A DNA stretch of 64,000 bases from Watersipora subatra. Its lineage: Eukaryota > Bryozoa > Gymnolaemata > Cheilostomatida > Watersiporidae. The notes beneath the pieces were generated by a model, which worked only from the letters and a program-made list of their open reading frames with translations, was not told the origin of the DNA and made no database searches. The stretch covers positions 37,692,621 through 37,756,620 of the forward strand of contig NC_088711.1 in the NCBI RefSeq assembly GCF_963576615.1, written 5' to 3'. The translations under genes and the position numbers were made by a program. Of this stretch, positions 15,201 through 24,400 are shown one piece after another (positions within the stretch are counted from its first letter, which is position 1; each line of letters begins with the position of its first letter).

Positions 15201-18200
15201 TAAACCGCCCAATAAAATGTTCTCTGGCATTGTCATCTTGCAAAAACCAAATATTTAAACTTGTCTCTTTTATCAATAACTTTCAGGTGGAATTATAAAA
15301 TTTGTTTTTCTAGAATTTGTACTTGCTAGTAGTCAAAAATACAAAATGGTCTCTCTCCTATACCCTGACTGCATTTGTTCTAAAAGTACAATTTCCTCAT
15401 GTCAAATTGCTTCTGGAAATAACCATTCAAGTGTGCAATATCTCTTGGGCATGAGCTTACCATACGAAAGATGAACGATTCAAGCCTAACATTGTTACAG
15501 AGGGTGTGCGAAGATGGTACATTTCAATGCCCTTATGGCTCAGTTATTGGAGAGTACTGTATACCTGAAATCTGGGTGAGTACCCTTCAGGTTACTGTAT
15601 ACCTGAAGTTTGGGTGAGTACCCTTCGTGTTACTGTATACCTGAAGTTTGGGTGAGTACCATTCATGTTACTGCTTACCTAAAGTGTGGGTGAGTATCCT
15701 TCGTGTTACTGTATACCTGAAGTGTGGGTGAGTACCCTTCATGTTACTGTATACCTGAAGTTTGGGTGAGTACTATTCATGTTACTGCTTACCTAAAGTG
15801 TGGGTGAGTATCCTTCGTGTTACTGTATACCTGAAGTCTGGGTGAGTACCCTTCGTGTCACTGTATACCTGAAGTCTGGGTGAGTACCCTTCGTGTCACT
15901 GTATACCTGAAGTGTGGGTGAGTACCCTTCGTGTTCCTGTATACCTGAAGTTTGGGTGAGTACCCTTCATGTTACTGTATACCTGAAGTTTGGGTGAGTA
16001 CCCTTCATGTTACTGTACACCTGAAGTCTGGGTGAGTACCCTTCATGTTACTGTACACCTGAAGTCTGGGTGAGTACCCTTCGTGTTACTATATACCTGA
16101 AGTGTGGGTGAGTACCCTTCGTGTCACTGTATACCTGAAGTGTGGGTGAGTACCCTTCGTGTTACTGTATACCTGAAGTCTGGGTGAGTACCCTTCGTGT
16201 CACTGTATACCTGAAGTCTGGGTGAGTACCCTTCGTGTCACTGTATACCTGAAGTGTGGGTGAGTACCCTTCGTGTTCCTGTATACCTGAAGTTTGGGTG
16301 AGTACCCTTCATGTTACTGTATACCTGAAGTTTGGGTGAGTACCCTTCATGTTACTGTATACCTGAAGTTTGGGTGAGTACCCTTCGTGTTACTATATAC
16401 CTGAAGTGTGGGTGAGTACCCTTCGTGTTACTGTATACCTGAAGTTTGGGTGAGTACCCTTCATGTTACTGTATACCTGAAGTGTGGGTGAGTACCCTTG
16501 GTGTTACTGTATACCTGAAGTTTGGGTGAGTACCCTTCATGTTACTGTATACCTGAAGTTTGGGTGAGTACCCTTCGTGTTACTGTATACCTGAAGTCTG
16601 GGTGAGTACCCTTCGTGTTACTGTATACCTGAAGTCTGGGTGAGTACCCTTCGTGTTACTGTATACCTGATGTCTGAGTGAGTACCCTTCATGTTACTGT
16701 ACACCTGAAGTCTGGGTGAGTACCTTTCATGTTACTGTATACCTGAAGTCTGGGTGAGTACCCTTCATGTTACTGTATACCTGAAGTCTGTGTGAGTACC
16801 CTTCATGTTACTGTATACCTGAAGTCTGTGTGAGTACCCTTCATGTTACTGTATACCTGAAATTTGGGTGAGTACCCTTCATGTTACTGTATACCTGAAG
16901 TCTGGGTGAGTACACTTCGTGTTACTGTATACCTGAAGTCTGGGTGAGTACCCTTCATGTTACTGTATACCTGAAGTCTGGGTGAGTACCCTTCGTGTTA
17001 CTGTATACCTGAAGTCTGTGTGAGTACTCTTCGTGTTACTATATACTTGAAGGTGCATATCATCACTGTCTTCCTATATATTCCCTGCCCACCATTTTAG
17101 TTTTAAAAAACTGCCTAACAAGAGGTAGAAGGTCATAAGATTGCGCTGTAAACTGAAGCTAGTTTCCTTGTTATAAAATTTTATGTTTGAAGAGAACTTA
17201 AACTAAATTAATTTGTAATCATTTGAACTTCAAAAGAGATAGCAGCTGTTGAAAGATCGGTTTATCATACGCATTCAACTGTTCGCCTTAATTGGGTTAA
17301 TGGTAAGAGCTACAAATTTAGGTGTATTTTAGCTACAAAGCTGAAATAGAACTAAATTTATAAAATTTCATCAACTGTCCATTCAGCAAGCAGGTAATTA
17401 CTTGTGTGGATAAGTAAGTATATTTTAAGGCGAAGCAAACGGCTACCAGGGTGCCGACTGTTGTGTTATTCCTACTACTAGTTGATTGAGATATTCATTT
17501 TAGCAATATTGTATCTGTTGCAAGCAGCAATGCGCATCTTAATTTGAGCTGGTCAGGCAATACAAGGAGTAAAACGCAATGGCAAAACGCAATGGCAAAA
17601 CGCAATGGCAAAACGCAATGGTAAAGCGCAATGGCAAGACGCAATGGCAAAGCGAAGACCATGATCAATACACTAAAAGAGATGCATTCAAATGTATCAT
17701 TGACACAAAACCACTCTAACACAGCTAGGATTCTCAGTGCACAAGAACGCAAGCTACCTTCTGCTGAAATTGCGTTTGCATTGTTTGTCTACTCAACAGA
17801 GATAAGTCAGCACACAAGTAAAAATATATTTTTATTTGTCTTAGTATCACATATAAAAGTATATTTGGGAATTTATTATATGTAATTATTTACACCTGTT
17901 GCCATATTTATATCCCAATAAGCCTAAAAAGGCTGGAGAGTGAGTGACCTATAAAGAAAGGCTGGTGAGCGAGTGACCTATAAAAAAGAAAGGCTGGAGA
18001 GTGGGTAACCTAGAAAAAAAGGCTAGCGAGTATGTGATCTATAAAATGGCTAGGAGTGAGTGACCTATAAAAAGGCAGGAAAGTGAGTGACCTATAAAAA
18101 GGCTAGAGAGGGGGTCACCTATGAAAATGCCTGTCAGGAATAATCTTCAAGTAGTCAATTTGTTTTTGTCGACAGAAGTGTGATGGCGAGTTGGACTGCA

Positions 18201-18364
18201 ACGGATTCTATGGAGAAGATGAGAGGAACTGTGAGTGTAAGAGCGATGAGTTTACCTGCAAGAGCAATGGCAGGTGTATTCAGACTAACTGGGTCTGTGA
18301 TGGGGTGGCGGACTGTCTCGACAAGTCAGATGAAACTGACTGTCTACTAACCAACTCACCCTAA
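129..18364 (+). CDS. Secreted Fz/LDLa/EGF multidomain protein, corin-ectodomain-like (5' end outside window)
   Basis: Fourteen exons can be joined into one reading frame of about 775 residues ending in TAA. Domain order: C-terminal part of a frizzled cysteine-rich domain (exons 1-2), five LDL-receptor class A repeats (exons 3-5), one EGF domain (exon 6), a complete Fz domain (exons 7-8), a second complete Fz domain (exons 9-10), and four LDLa repeats (exons 11-14). Eleven introns in a row are phase 1, the pattern of shuffled extracellular modules; the last two are phase 0. LDLa repeats carry the six cysteines and mostly the acidic calcium cluster (CDG..DC.DGSDE type). The order Fz - 5 LDLa - Fz - LDLa is that of corin, the natriuretic-peptide convertase, but no scavenger-receptor, trypsin domain or C-terminal membrane segment follows. 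Role is inferred as an extracellular binding protein for a lipid-modified or protein ligand; the N-terminus, possibly a signal anchor, is not in the window. Confidence 0.85.
267..2048 (+). other. Intron 1; one dispersed hairpin repeat, otherwise nothing recognised
   Basis: AT-rich intron of about 1.8 kb. Apart from the hairpin repeat at 540-690 I see no coding similarity, RNA gene or long array. Short open frames here have no domain pattern. Confidence 0.6.
540..690 (+). repeat. Dispersed hairpin repeat, copy 1
   Basis: Begins CCCATAGCTAGCCTTAAAA and folds as CTGTTTTC ... GAAAACAG around a CCGCGCTTG loop. Related copies lie at 14690-14800 (plus) and 46890-46995 (minus). Stem bases differ between copies while pairing is kept. 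Confidence 0.6.
2049..2189 (+). CDS. Fz/LDLa gene exon 2 (end of Fz1)
   Basis: TTGCAG acceptor at 2048, GTGAGT donor at 2190, phase 1 to 1. Gives LCEEVQLSC followed by LPLEFDC, the closing cysteines of the frizzled domain, and ends in a short linker. Confidence 0.85.
2235..2276. repeat. Perfect 15-bp hairpin just inside intron 2
   Basis: TCGCTAGATGATAAC at 2235-2249 is the exact reverse complement of 2262-2276, with a 12-base loop. It starts 45 bases after the exon 2 donor. Confidence 0.85.
3078..3933. mobile_element. TA-flanked DNA transposon relic (pogo/Tc1-like), copy 1
   Basis: Left end CCGTTAAACCTCTATTTGAA and right end, read inward on the other strand, CCATAAAACCTCTATTTGAA form terminal inverted repeats. 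Each is flanked by TA (3076-3077 and 3934-3935), the target duplication of the Tc1/mariner/pogo superfamily. Subterminal blocks repeat the GCCACCTCTATTTGAC theme. No intact transposase. Related copies end at 24974, 31423 and about 53516. It lies in intron 2 of the Fz/LDLa gene. Confidence 0.75.
3997..4338 (+). CDS. Fz/LDLa gene exon 3 (LDLa 1-3)
   Basis: TGTAG acceptor, GTAAAC donor, phase 1 to 1. Three LDLa repeats in one exon: CSSNSYEC...[19 protein letters not shown]...KAGEDEMDC and CDEKMEYRC...CPDGDDEE; the last cysteine of the third comes from exon 4. Confidence 0.9.
4339..4875 (+). other. Intron 3, nothing recognised
   Basis: AT-rich, 537 bases, no repeat or coding pattern seen. Confidence 0.6.
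4876..5004 (+). CDS. Fz/LDLa gene exon 4 (LDLa 4)
   Basis: CAAG acceptor, GTAAGT donor, phase 1 to 1. Supplies the last cysteine of LDLa 3, then a full repeat CTANQFKC...CDGMPDC...ELNC. Confidence 0.9.
5005..5621 (+). other. Intron 4, nothing recognised
   Basis: 617 bases without a recognisable element. A minus-strand open frame over 5500-5793 is a shadow of exon 5. Confidence 0.55.
5622..5771 (+). CDS. Fz/LDLa gene exon 5 (LDLa 5), ending at a GC-type donor
   Basis: TTCAG acceptor. Encodes CLQTEFQC...[17 protein letters not shown]. The only donor that keeps phase 1 and restores the sixth LDLa cysteine is GCAAGT at 5772: T plus GT of exon 6 gives TGT. The GT three bases later would give phase 2 and a stop. 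Confidence 0.85.
5941..6634. mobile_element. piggyBac-type MITE
   Basis: Flanked by TTAA on both sides (5937-5940 and 6635-6638). Terminal inverted repeats CCCTTTGGCTGGG and CCCAGCCAAAGGG. TTAA duplication with CCC ends is diagnostic of piggyBac. The 694-base interior has only short broken frames, one rich in Asp/Asn (around 6240-6335), so it is non-autonomous. In intron 5 of the Fz/LDLa gene. Confidence 0.85.
6771..6880. repeat. Short CTACGATGGC repeats and a 13-bp hairpin
   Basis: CTACGATGGCGC-type units recur three times at 6771-6820. Then ACAAGTGTAAAAT (6837-6849) pairs exactly with ATTTTACACTTGT (6868-6880). Confidence 0.6.
7109..7249 (+). CDS. Fz/LDLa gene exon 6 (EGF domain)
   Basis: ACAG acceptor, GTAAGG donor, phase 1 to 1. 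After a Ser/Thr-rich linker the six-cysteine EGF pattern is complete: [12 protein letters not shown]...[14 protein letters not shown]. Confidence 0.9.
7551..7802 (+). CDS. Fz/LDLa gene exon 7 (Fz2, first part)
   Basis: TATAG acceptor, GTAAGT donor, phase 1 to 1. Starts the second frizzled domain with KHLPYNTTS, then [20 protein letters not shown] and PCRDIC. Confidence 0.9.
7880..8230. repeat. Degenerate inverted repeat (foldback/MITE relic)
   Basis: The arm at about 7880-8000 (GGTGTTTGAGGAGATCTGAC) is an imperfect reverse complement of about 8100-8230 (GGTCAGATCACCGCAAACATC). In intron 7. No clear target duplication seen. Confidence 0.5.
8283..8645. repeat. Tandem array: 22-bp units then 12 units of 26 bp
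   Basis: About 2.5 copies of GCGTATTATGCTGTTTATGG-type units pass into 12 copies of a 26-bp unit (ATTATGCTGTGGGGAGCAGA plus CCTAGA). Only the last two copies vary (GGGAAGCAG). In intron 7. Confidence 0.95.
8965..9170. repeat. Imperfect minisatellite, about four units
   Basis: Unit theme: CTACACATATGTGTGTTAG followed by ACTATGAGTGTCCCGCATT, about 50-60 bases each. The open frame across it is a by-product. Confidence 0.8.
9342..9491 (+). CDS. Fz/LDLa gene exon 8 (Fz2, second part)
   Basis: TTTTTGCAG acceptor, GTGAGT donor, phase 1 to 1. Continues Fz2 with FKEHCNHLV and DLNCDLF, closing cysteines, then a linker. Confidence 0.9.
9746..9994 (+). CDS. Fz/LDLa gene exon 9 (Fz3, first part)
   Basis: TTTTTGCAG acceptor, GTAAGA donor, phase 1 to 1. 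Classic Fz start [24 protein letters not shown], then [19 protein letters not shown] and CQSTC. Confidence 0.9.
10424..11212 (+). mobile_element. Non-autonomous Helitron
   Basis: Starts TCTATATATATATTGC just after A and ends in CTAG just before T. The 3' end has the family hairpin ACCCGGGCAACGCCGGGT followed 8 bases later by CTAG. TC start, CTRR end, hairpin near the end, insertion between A and T and no terminal inverted repeats are the Helitron signature. No Rep/helicase coding. In intron 9 of the Fz/LDLa gene. Confidence 0.8.
11305..12751. repeat. 36-bp minisatellite, about 39 units, abutting an acceptor
   Basis: Unit GTTATGTACAGTTATAATAT then ACTAGTGTACCATCTG. Variants mix CAG/CGG and CCATC/CTATC. 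Because 36 is a multiple of three, it reads open for 473 codons with a 12-residue period; this is not a protein. The array stops 16 bases before exon 10. Confidence 0.95.
12768..12902 (+). CDS. Fz/LDLa gene exon 10 (end of Fz3)
   Basis: TTGCAG acceptor, GTAAGC donor, phase 1 to 1. [22 protein letters not shown]...EC closes the third Fz domain (WP..L.C.-type end). Confidence 0.9.
13084..13200 (-). repeat. tRNA-derived SINE-like head, degenerate
   Basis: On the minus strand TGGCTGACTGGTGC resembles a pol III A box and AGTTTGAACCC a B box about 40 bases later. No acceptor stem, so not a tRNA gene. Confidence 0.5.
13782..13892 (+). CDS. Fz/LDLa gene exon 11 (LDLa 6)
   Basis: CCTACAG acceptor, GTTAGT donor, phase 1 to 1. 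Full LDLa repeat CEDGMKLC...[16 protein letters not shown]. Confidence 0.9.
14109..14233 (+). CDS. Fz/LDLa gene exon 12 (LDLa 7)
   Basis: TTTCAG acceptor, GTGAGT donor; phase changes here from 1 to 0. LDLa repeat CSITSVRC...[16 protein letters not shown]. Confidence 0.9.
14234..15500 (+). other. Intron 12 with one hairpin repeat
   Basis: AT-rich. Holds the dispersed hairpin repeat near 14690-14800; nothing else recognised. Confidence 0.6.
14690..14800 (+). repeat. Dispersed hairpin repeat, copy 2
   Basis: CCCATAGTTAGCCTTAAAA, then stem TCATTTTC (14729-14736) pairing with GAAAATGA (14758-14765) around CCGCACTTG. Homologous to 540-690 with changed but still paired stem bases. Confidence 0.65.
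15501..15575 (+). CDS. Fz/LDLa gene exon 13 (LDLa 8, first half)
   Basis: TTACAG acceptor at 15500, GTGAGT donor at 15576, phase 0 to 0. Encodes [10 protein letters not shown]...EYCIPEIW; the repeat is completed in exon 14. Its last 20 or so bases are unit 1 of the downstream minisatellite. Confidence 0.85.
15555..17056 (+). repeat. 38-bp minisatellite made of the exon 13 end plus its splice donor, about 39 units
   Basis: Unit TACTGTATACCTGAAGTCTG G then GTGAGTACCCTTCGTGT. The first unit is the real exon/intron junction; nearly every copy keeps GGGTGAGT, a strong 5' splice site. Reading on from the exon, a TGA falls in the second unit. Fills the first 1.5 kb of intron 13. Confidence 0.95.
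17571..17655. repeat. 13-bp minisatellite, about seven units
   Basis: AAAACGCAATGGC repeated, slightly diverged at its right end. Confidence 0.9.
17925..18136. repeat. About 30-bp minisatellite near the intron 13 acceptor
   Basis: Seven units of AAAGGCTGGAGAGTGAGTGA then CCTATAAAA, ending 40 bases before exon 14. Several units again contain GTGAGT. Confidence 0.85.
18176..18364 (+). CDS. Fz/LDLa gene last exon (end of LDLa 8, LDLa 9, stop)
   Basis: GACAG acceptor, phase 0. KCDGELDC...EDERNC completes LDLa 8, then CKSDEFTC...[16 protein letters not shown] and a six-residue tail LLTNSP before TAA. No transmembrane segment or protease follows. Confidence 0.9.
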   Translation, partial: KCDGELDCNGFYGEDERNCECKSDEFTCKSNGRCIQTNWVCDGVADCLDKSDETDCLLTNSP

Positions 18365-19367
18365 GGCAGCTCATCACATCAACTACAGAAGATATCTCAC
18401 TTGAAAACTTTTACCTTTATACTATTGTCTGTTTTGTTTTCAATTATTCATTCATTGCTACAGTAAATTCTTGAGAGTACAGTCGTTATAACTTGGTTGT
18501 TCACGTGATAGTTATATACATTTTACTTTAAACTCTGTACTTGTTATCACAATTGTTGGCAGCGGCTTCTTAATTGACTCTTTACTGTTATACTGATCAA
18601 AATGTCAGCAGTTGGAGTGCACCTGGTAGCAACTATTCTGTCCTTCTAAAACTAGCCAATGTTGCAGAAACCTTTTTCATTTGATCTTATATTTTGATAA
18701 AATGTTATAAGCCTTTTTAGGAAAAAATCTTGGAATTTTTCAACATATGCAAAGTTCAACTTGGAATCTATCTGAAATTTCGGTGCAGTGCATTCATTTT
18801 AGCATCGAATATGGAAATATTAAGAAGACGTCAAGTTGCAGTAATTCATTAAATACAACTCAGAAATAGCCATAAAGCTAGCTCTGTTGACAGTTTTCTA
18901 AATGTGAGGAGCCAAATAACTAACAGAAGTCTCAAATCTAAACCTTCCGAAATCTTGCACATCCCAATCTATAAGATACATGATTGGCATTGACTGCAAT
19001 TTCCCAAGTTAATTCATGTAGTCTATGTTATCACAACCTAAATTACGAAATCTCAATTTTGAAACTGTTTCGAGCAGTATAGACACTAGACGGCCACGTG
19101 GTGTAGATTTGGAGACAATATAGCAGACCAGTTTCTGCAAAATTTTTCAATATGGATCAATCGGATAAATCGAATGTTTAGCTGACAATATCAGATGAGT
19201 TGAATATCTAGCTAATGATAATAGAAGCTATGTGGATTAAGTTCCTGATGATTGCATTAGGGACTGTTTTTAATAACACGAGCTACAAATCATTTCACTA
19301 CTAACTGACAAAAATAATATTAACACACTTAGAACCAGTAATCTACATGTATAAATATCAAAGTTTG
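18365..19367. other. Probable 3' UTR and intergenic sequence
   Basis: No coding pattern. ATTAAA at 18848-18853 is a possible weak polyadenylation signal for the Fz/LDLa gene; nothing else stands out. Confidence 0.4.
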
Positions 19368-19432
19368 TCATCGCCATTCGAAGTCGTCATCATTCGGAGT
19401 CGTCGTCATTCGGAGTCGTCATCATTCGGAGT
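19368..19432. repeat. Short GTCGTCATCATTCGGA repeats
   Basis: Four to five copies of about 15 bases. Confidence 0.8.
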
Positions 19433-19439
19433 CTGTCCA

Positions 19440-19779
19440 GCTATAGCAATTAAAATCTAGCAACTATAAATCGATATCGCAGAGAATTTGATCTCAATCT
19501 CTTGTTCACAAGGCGACAAGCTAACCCTTTAAGCTACACGAGATGCCATGGATTAATTGGACAATATGAGTCCTTTTCTGGGTTAATATACTGGGTATCT
19601 GGGTTAGCATAGCGACTCTGCATGACGTGTGACATCACGAAAGCTTACTCTCACGGTTCTTATTAGTAAGTTGAACAATACGGATACTAGCTTACTCAAA
19701 TTAGCCAATGGCAACTACATTACCTACCACTGTTTATAAGCTGTTTTTATTACCCGTGCAAAGCCAGGCATTCGGCTAG
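19440..19779 (+). mobile_element. Helitron 3' part
   Basis: Family body (GCCAATGGCAACTACATTAC, CACTGTTTATAAGCTG), then hairpin ACCCGTGCAAAGCCAGGC and CTAG before T at 19780. The 5' end is not clear. Confidence 0.6.
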
Positions 19780-19925
19780 TCTTTACTATAATAAGAACTG
19801 TGTCTATTCGCAGCTACAATTGGATTGGGTTGTTAGAGATTGACAAGTTTGAAACTCGGACATTCAACTTACCAACCAGTCACACTGCCACCTGCACCAC
19901 TTGAGTACTTTACTGCATTTTGGAA
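19780..19925 (+). mobile_element. Helitron 5' fragment directly after another Helitron end
   Basis: TCTTTACTATAATAAGAACT is the 5' terminal sequence also seen at 46617 and 57997, followed by a tRNA-like stretch. Confidence 0.5.
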
Positions 19926-20140
19926 TAATTGTACAGATAGCTATTACACATGACGATCTCTCACAGTGCACAGCATCTAAGAATGATTGTGTACATAGTT
20001 ATTACACATGAAGATCTCTCACAGTGCACAGCATCTAAGAATAATTGTGCGCATAGTTATTACACATGAAGATCTCTCACATTGCACAGCATCTAAGAAT
20101 AATTGTACGCATAGTTATTACATATGACGATCTCTCATGT
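19925..20140. repeat. 58-bp minisatellite, nearly four units
   Basis: Unit includes AGTTATTACACATGAAGATC and TCTCACAGTGCACAGCATC. Intergenic. Confidence 0.9.
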
Positions 20141-20399
20141 CACCAGACTGCCAGCATACTAAGGTGCATAATTTGTACCAAAAGTATCAGACATTCGTAG
20201 TCACTGACCGAATCTCTTTAGTTGTCACCGTTTGATGAAGTTTAAACTTACTTTTATCCGTGCTCAATACATATGGGTATAGCCAGAGGCATATGGTCTA
20301 CAATATCATATTGATCTGTATTATAGTTCTGGTAGCAGCACCTACAGCATGGTAACAACCGTCCACAATTTAGTGAGTTGCCTATCACAAGAACAACTA

Positions 20400-20575
20400 C
20401 ATACATATCATTGATATTGTCTATAAACTTTAGGGTATTGTCTACAAACTTCAGAGCATCGTCTATAAACTTCAGTGAATTGTCTATAAACTTCATTGCA
20501 TTGTCTATAAATTTTGGTAGATTGACTATAAACTCCAACGCATAATCTATAAACTTCAAGGCATCAGCTTGTTTT
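20400..20575. repeat. 21-bp minisatellite, about eight units
   Basis: TTGTCTATAAACTTCAGTGCA units. The minus-strand open frame with a seven-residue KFIDNAL period is produced by this array. Confidence 0.9.
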
Positions 20576-20960
20576 GCGAACAGTACATCTTTCTATCATT
20601 CTCTACTTTCTATAGACTTACTTACCATATACAGATTCTTTTAGCAGAACACTGCAGTTAGGAATTTGAGCATAGGAGTAAGATAAGATTGCTTGTGTGT
20701 GCCAGATTGGCAGCAAGTCATACATAAAAAACTGCGTGTTTTGGCATATAATATTTGCACTTAAAGTTACACATAGCCAATTTACTCAGCATCTGAACTA
20801 AAAACTAACTGCATACAATAACTATGAGTAAAAACTATCGCATAAGTCTGCAAATAAAAGGGCAGACATACCTGGAAGCGAAAATGTATTACACCAGCTT
20901 TCAAATAAAAACTCACTACATGCATGACTTCGACATATAAACATGTTGAAACTGGTGTGT

Positions 20961-20970
20961 GAATTTATTC
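20961..20970 (-). promoter_or_regulatory. Candidate polyadenylation signal of opsin A
   Basis: AATAAA on the minus strand (20969-20964), about 370 bases past the opsin A stop codon. Position only; no cleavage evidence. Confidence 0.3.
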
Positions 20971-21338
20971 ATCTCATGTGCCAAAGTATGACTCATACAC
21001 AAAGGTACAGCAAGTTTATGAGAATTTTGCAGCTAGAATACGGTCTTTTCATAGTAAACTAACACAATGTTTCTACATAACTGATTAACATACTGTTGCA
21101 AAAGTGAAAAATGTTGGTCCGTACTAGTCATCAGGCAGCAACTATTGTTCAACACCAAAAATGACTTATAGGGAAGCAGCTTTTCTAATAGATATACAGG
21201 AGTGAGCCATAATGCCATGCTGAGCAGGAGGCAGCACAATGACAGCACAACAATATACGTATGCAGTAATTAAAAGAGAGTGTGAGCCCAGCGGTAACAG
21301 CCTTGTTTGCGCGTCGTTTCAGCACACATCGTAAAAAC

Positions 21339-21489
21339 TCATTCGATCTGTGTTTCAGCACAAGATACAACACTTTCTTCCTTTGCCTTTTCTTCCCTTG
21401 CCTTTTCTTCCTTCTTTTTCTGTTCTCGCTCTTTCTTATCTTCAGGCTCTATTGCGTCAGGAAGACCAAAGAAACCTCTCAGTTTCTTC
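21339..21489 (-). CDS. Opsin A exon 7 (cytoplasmic tail)
   Basis: Acceptor TTTTGACAG, phase 2. Encodes [20 protein letters not shown] and about 29 more residues of Lys/Glu/Arg-rich tail, ending CAETQIE and TGA. Contains few Ser/Thr, unlike tails phosphorylated by receptor kinases. Confidence 0.85.
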
Positions 21490-24400
21490 CTGTCAAAATT
21501 GAATTAGAGTGATAACTTTTTATTCAAAAAAAGATGTGACAAATAATAATTAGCAACCTATAATTGCCAAATTTTGAATTATTTATTTTATGGTGATCCT
21601 AGTCATACGCCGTACGCAAAAACACCAGTTCAGCCTTAAAAGTCTTCCTACTAGAAGATGGGCAGAGAACATTCTCACACTTGCACCTCTATGTACCATC
21701 TATAATCCTACAACTATATGTATCATCTATAATCCTATACGTCTATGTATCATCTATAATCCTACAACTCTATGTACCATCTATAATCCTACACCTCTAT
21801 GTACCATCTATAATCCTATACCTCTATGTATCATCTATAATCCTACACCTCTATGTACCATCTATAATCCTACAACTCTATGTACCATCTATAATCCTGC
21901 ACGTCTATGTATCATCTATAATCCTATACCTCTATGTGCCATCTATAATCCTGCACCTCTATGTACCATCTATAATCCTACACCTCTATGTACCATCTAT
22001 AATCCTACACCTCTATGTATCATCTATAATCCTACACCTCTATGTACCATCTATAATCCTAAACCTCTATGTACCATCTATAATCCTACACCTCTATGTA
22101 TCATCTATAATCCTGCACCTCTATGTACCATCTATAATCCTATACCTCTACGTACCATCTATAATCCTACACCTTTATGTGCCATCTATAATCCTATACC
22201 TCCATGTACCATCTATAATCCTGCACCTCTATGTACCATCTATAATCCTACACTTCTATGTACCATTTATAATCCTATACCTCTATGTGCCATCTATAAT
22301 CCTAAACCTCTATGTACCATCTATAATCCTACAACTCTATGTATCATCTATAATCCTATACATCTATGTAACATCTATAATCCTACAACTCTATGTACCA
22401 TCTATAATCCTACACCTCTATGTACCATCTATAATCCTACACCTCTATGTATCATCTATAATCCTACACCTCTATGTACCATCTATAATCCTACACCTCT
22501 ATGTACCATCTATAATCCTACACCTCTATGTACCATCTATAATCCTATACCTTTATGTGCCATCTATAATCTTATACCTCTATGTACGATCTATAATACT
22601 ACTCTATGTACCATCAATTTTAAAAATTTCCTTGTGATTTAGGATTTTGGGAAAATCAAACGCTTAATGAGAAACCTCTCCTACCTTTTCTCCTCTTTTT
22701 TGAACAATCCTTGAACGTGTTCATTGAAGACAATAGCGCATTCTTGAATTTTTAATTACACAGGAATGCGCATTCATGTAGAACATGAAAGTTCTAAGAC
22801 TGCTCAGCGTGGTTTGGAGATGGCCTGCTTTTTATGTCGTAGGTACTGCATGGAGGTCTGGCAATCTGCTCTTACAAATTTCCTTACACACAAAAGTTTT
22901 TCAACATCATAAAACACGGATCGTAGTATACTAAAAATTATTCTGTAAAGAGAGGAACTGGCAGAATTAGTGTACACGTAGTTGGTAAAGTAATGGTAGC
23001 CTAATCTAAATGTCATGAGTTCAAGCCCTGTACAGAGCAATCGCTTTTAAGTATTCTAGTTTTCGCTTAAAATAATATATCTGATTATTTTAATTATTGT
23101 TTTTTTCAGTGCGATGTTATACGAGAAGATTACAAGAAGAACAGAGATCTCTAAGTACACATGTATAGATTATTGGAAATTACCACCATCTAGCAACTTA
23201 AATGCCTTCGAAAAGTATAATCATTACTGCTTCAATCAAACCTACCGTAAAACCTCTAATCGAACCCCATGGCACTCCATTTTTCATCCTTTACTCTATA
23301 GTGGCGGTCAATTGGAAGCGGCGTTCAAATAGAGGCTGGCGGTCTATTTTTCAACTGGCTCTTTAGAATTTTCGGAAGATATTTTTAGCCCTACTACAGG
23401 CAAAGCAAATGTCGCCTACTGAGTTGAAGACTATGAGAATTTAAACAATGAAGTCATGGCTAGTTGCTGTGGTGGCGGAAATGTCGCGCCTCCATTTAAT
23501 AACATATTACTGAGACACTAACTTTCACCCTTTAAAACCCCATTTCCAAAAGTCGCTAGGGTTACTTAACCACCACAATTCTACTTCTCCATTCTTTACT
23601 TTGTTGGTTACGCCCATATATTGGGAGTTTTCCTTTCCAATATGTTTAAAAAGATAACTCCAAAATTATATCTACTATAATTGGTAAAAACCGTTTTTTG
23701 AATAATAATTAATATTTTAATTATTATTAGAATTTAGACTTTTTTGCTAGTTTAGACTAATATAAAAGTCCTGTCAACATTTACTTTTAGCACTAGTTCT
23801 AAGCTTCAAAAAGTGTAAAAAGAAATTCAGCTCATTGCAAATACATGTATACAGGCATGCCAACCCAAAAGTGGGGCAATGCTTGAGATTTGGTTTTGGG
23901 GCAAATGATGTATCAATGATAGTATATATAAAATTGTGGAAATTGGGGCAAAAATCTCACACATTTCTCACTCATTTTCGTTTTTTCTTTGGTGTGATTG
24001 CGTGAGTCTCAAGCCCAATGCGTGAGAGTTGGCAGGCTTGCGTGTATATGCAAATTTTCTTAACGCATGCTGCCCCCAGAAGTGAGGCTTTACATAAAAC
24101 AATGCCTACACAATTGTCTATACTCTTCTAAGTTTCACTCAGGAGTTAGCGTTTCTGATAGTCCGAAGTCAGGTAGAAGCTGAGTGGAAAAGTGACAACG
24201 ATAGCCAATGTTAATGACAACATACATTTGGATTTTCAATTAGGCATTAGGCATAAGATTTATCTGCTAGATTGACTATTGCACTTTCAATAGACTCCAC
24301 AGGTATTGAGTTTTTGCTCAATATTTCTCAAATTATGAGTAGCCTGTGAATAGCATAGTTTATTGGAAAAAACAATTTCAGTGCCATGGTGAACTCAATA

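Noticed and set aside
21590..22642. 350- and 318-codon frames
   Set aside because: 27-bp array open in two frames at once, inside an opsin intron.
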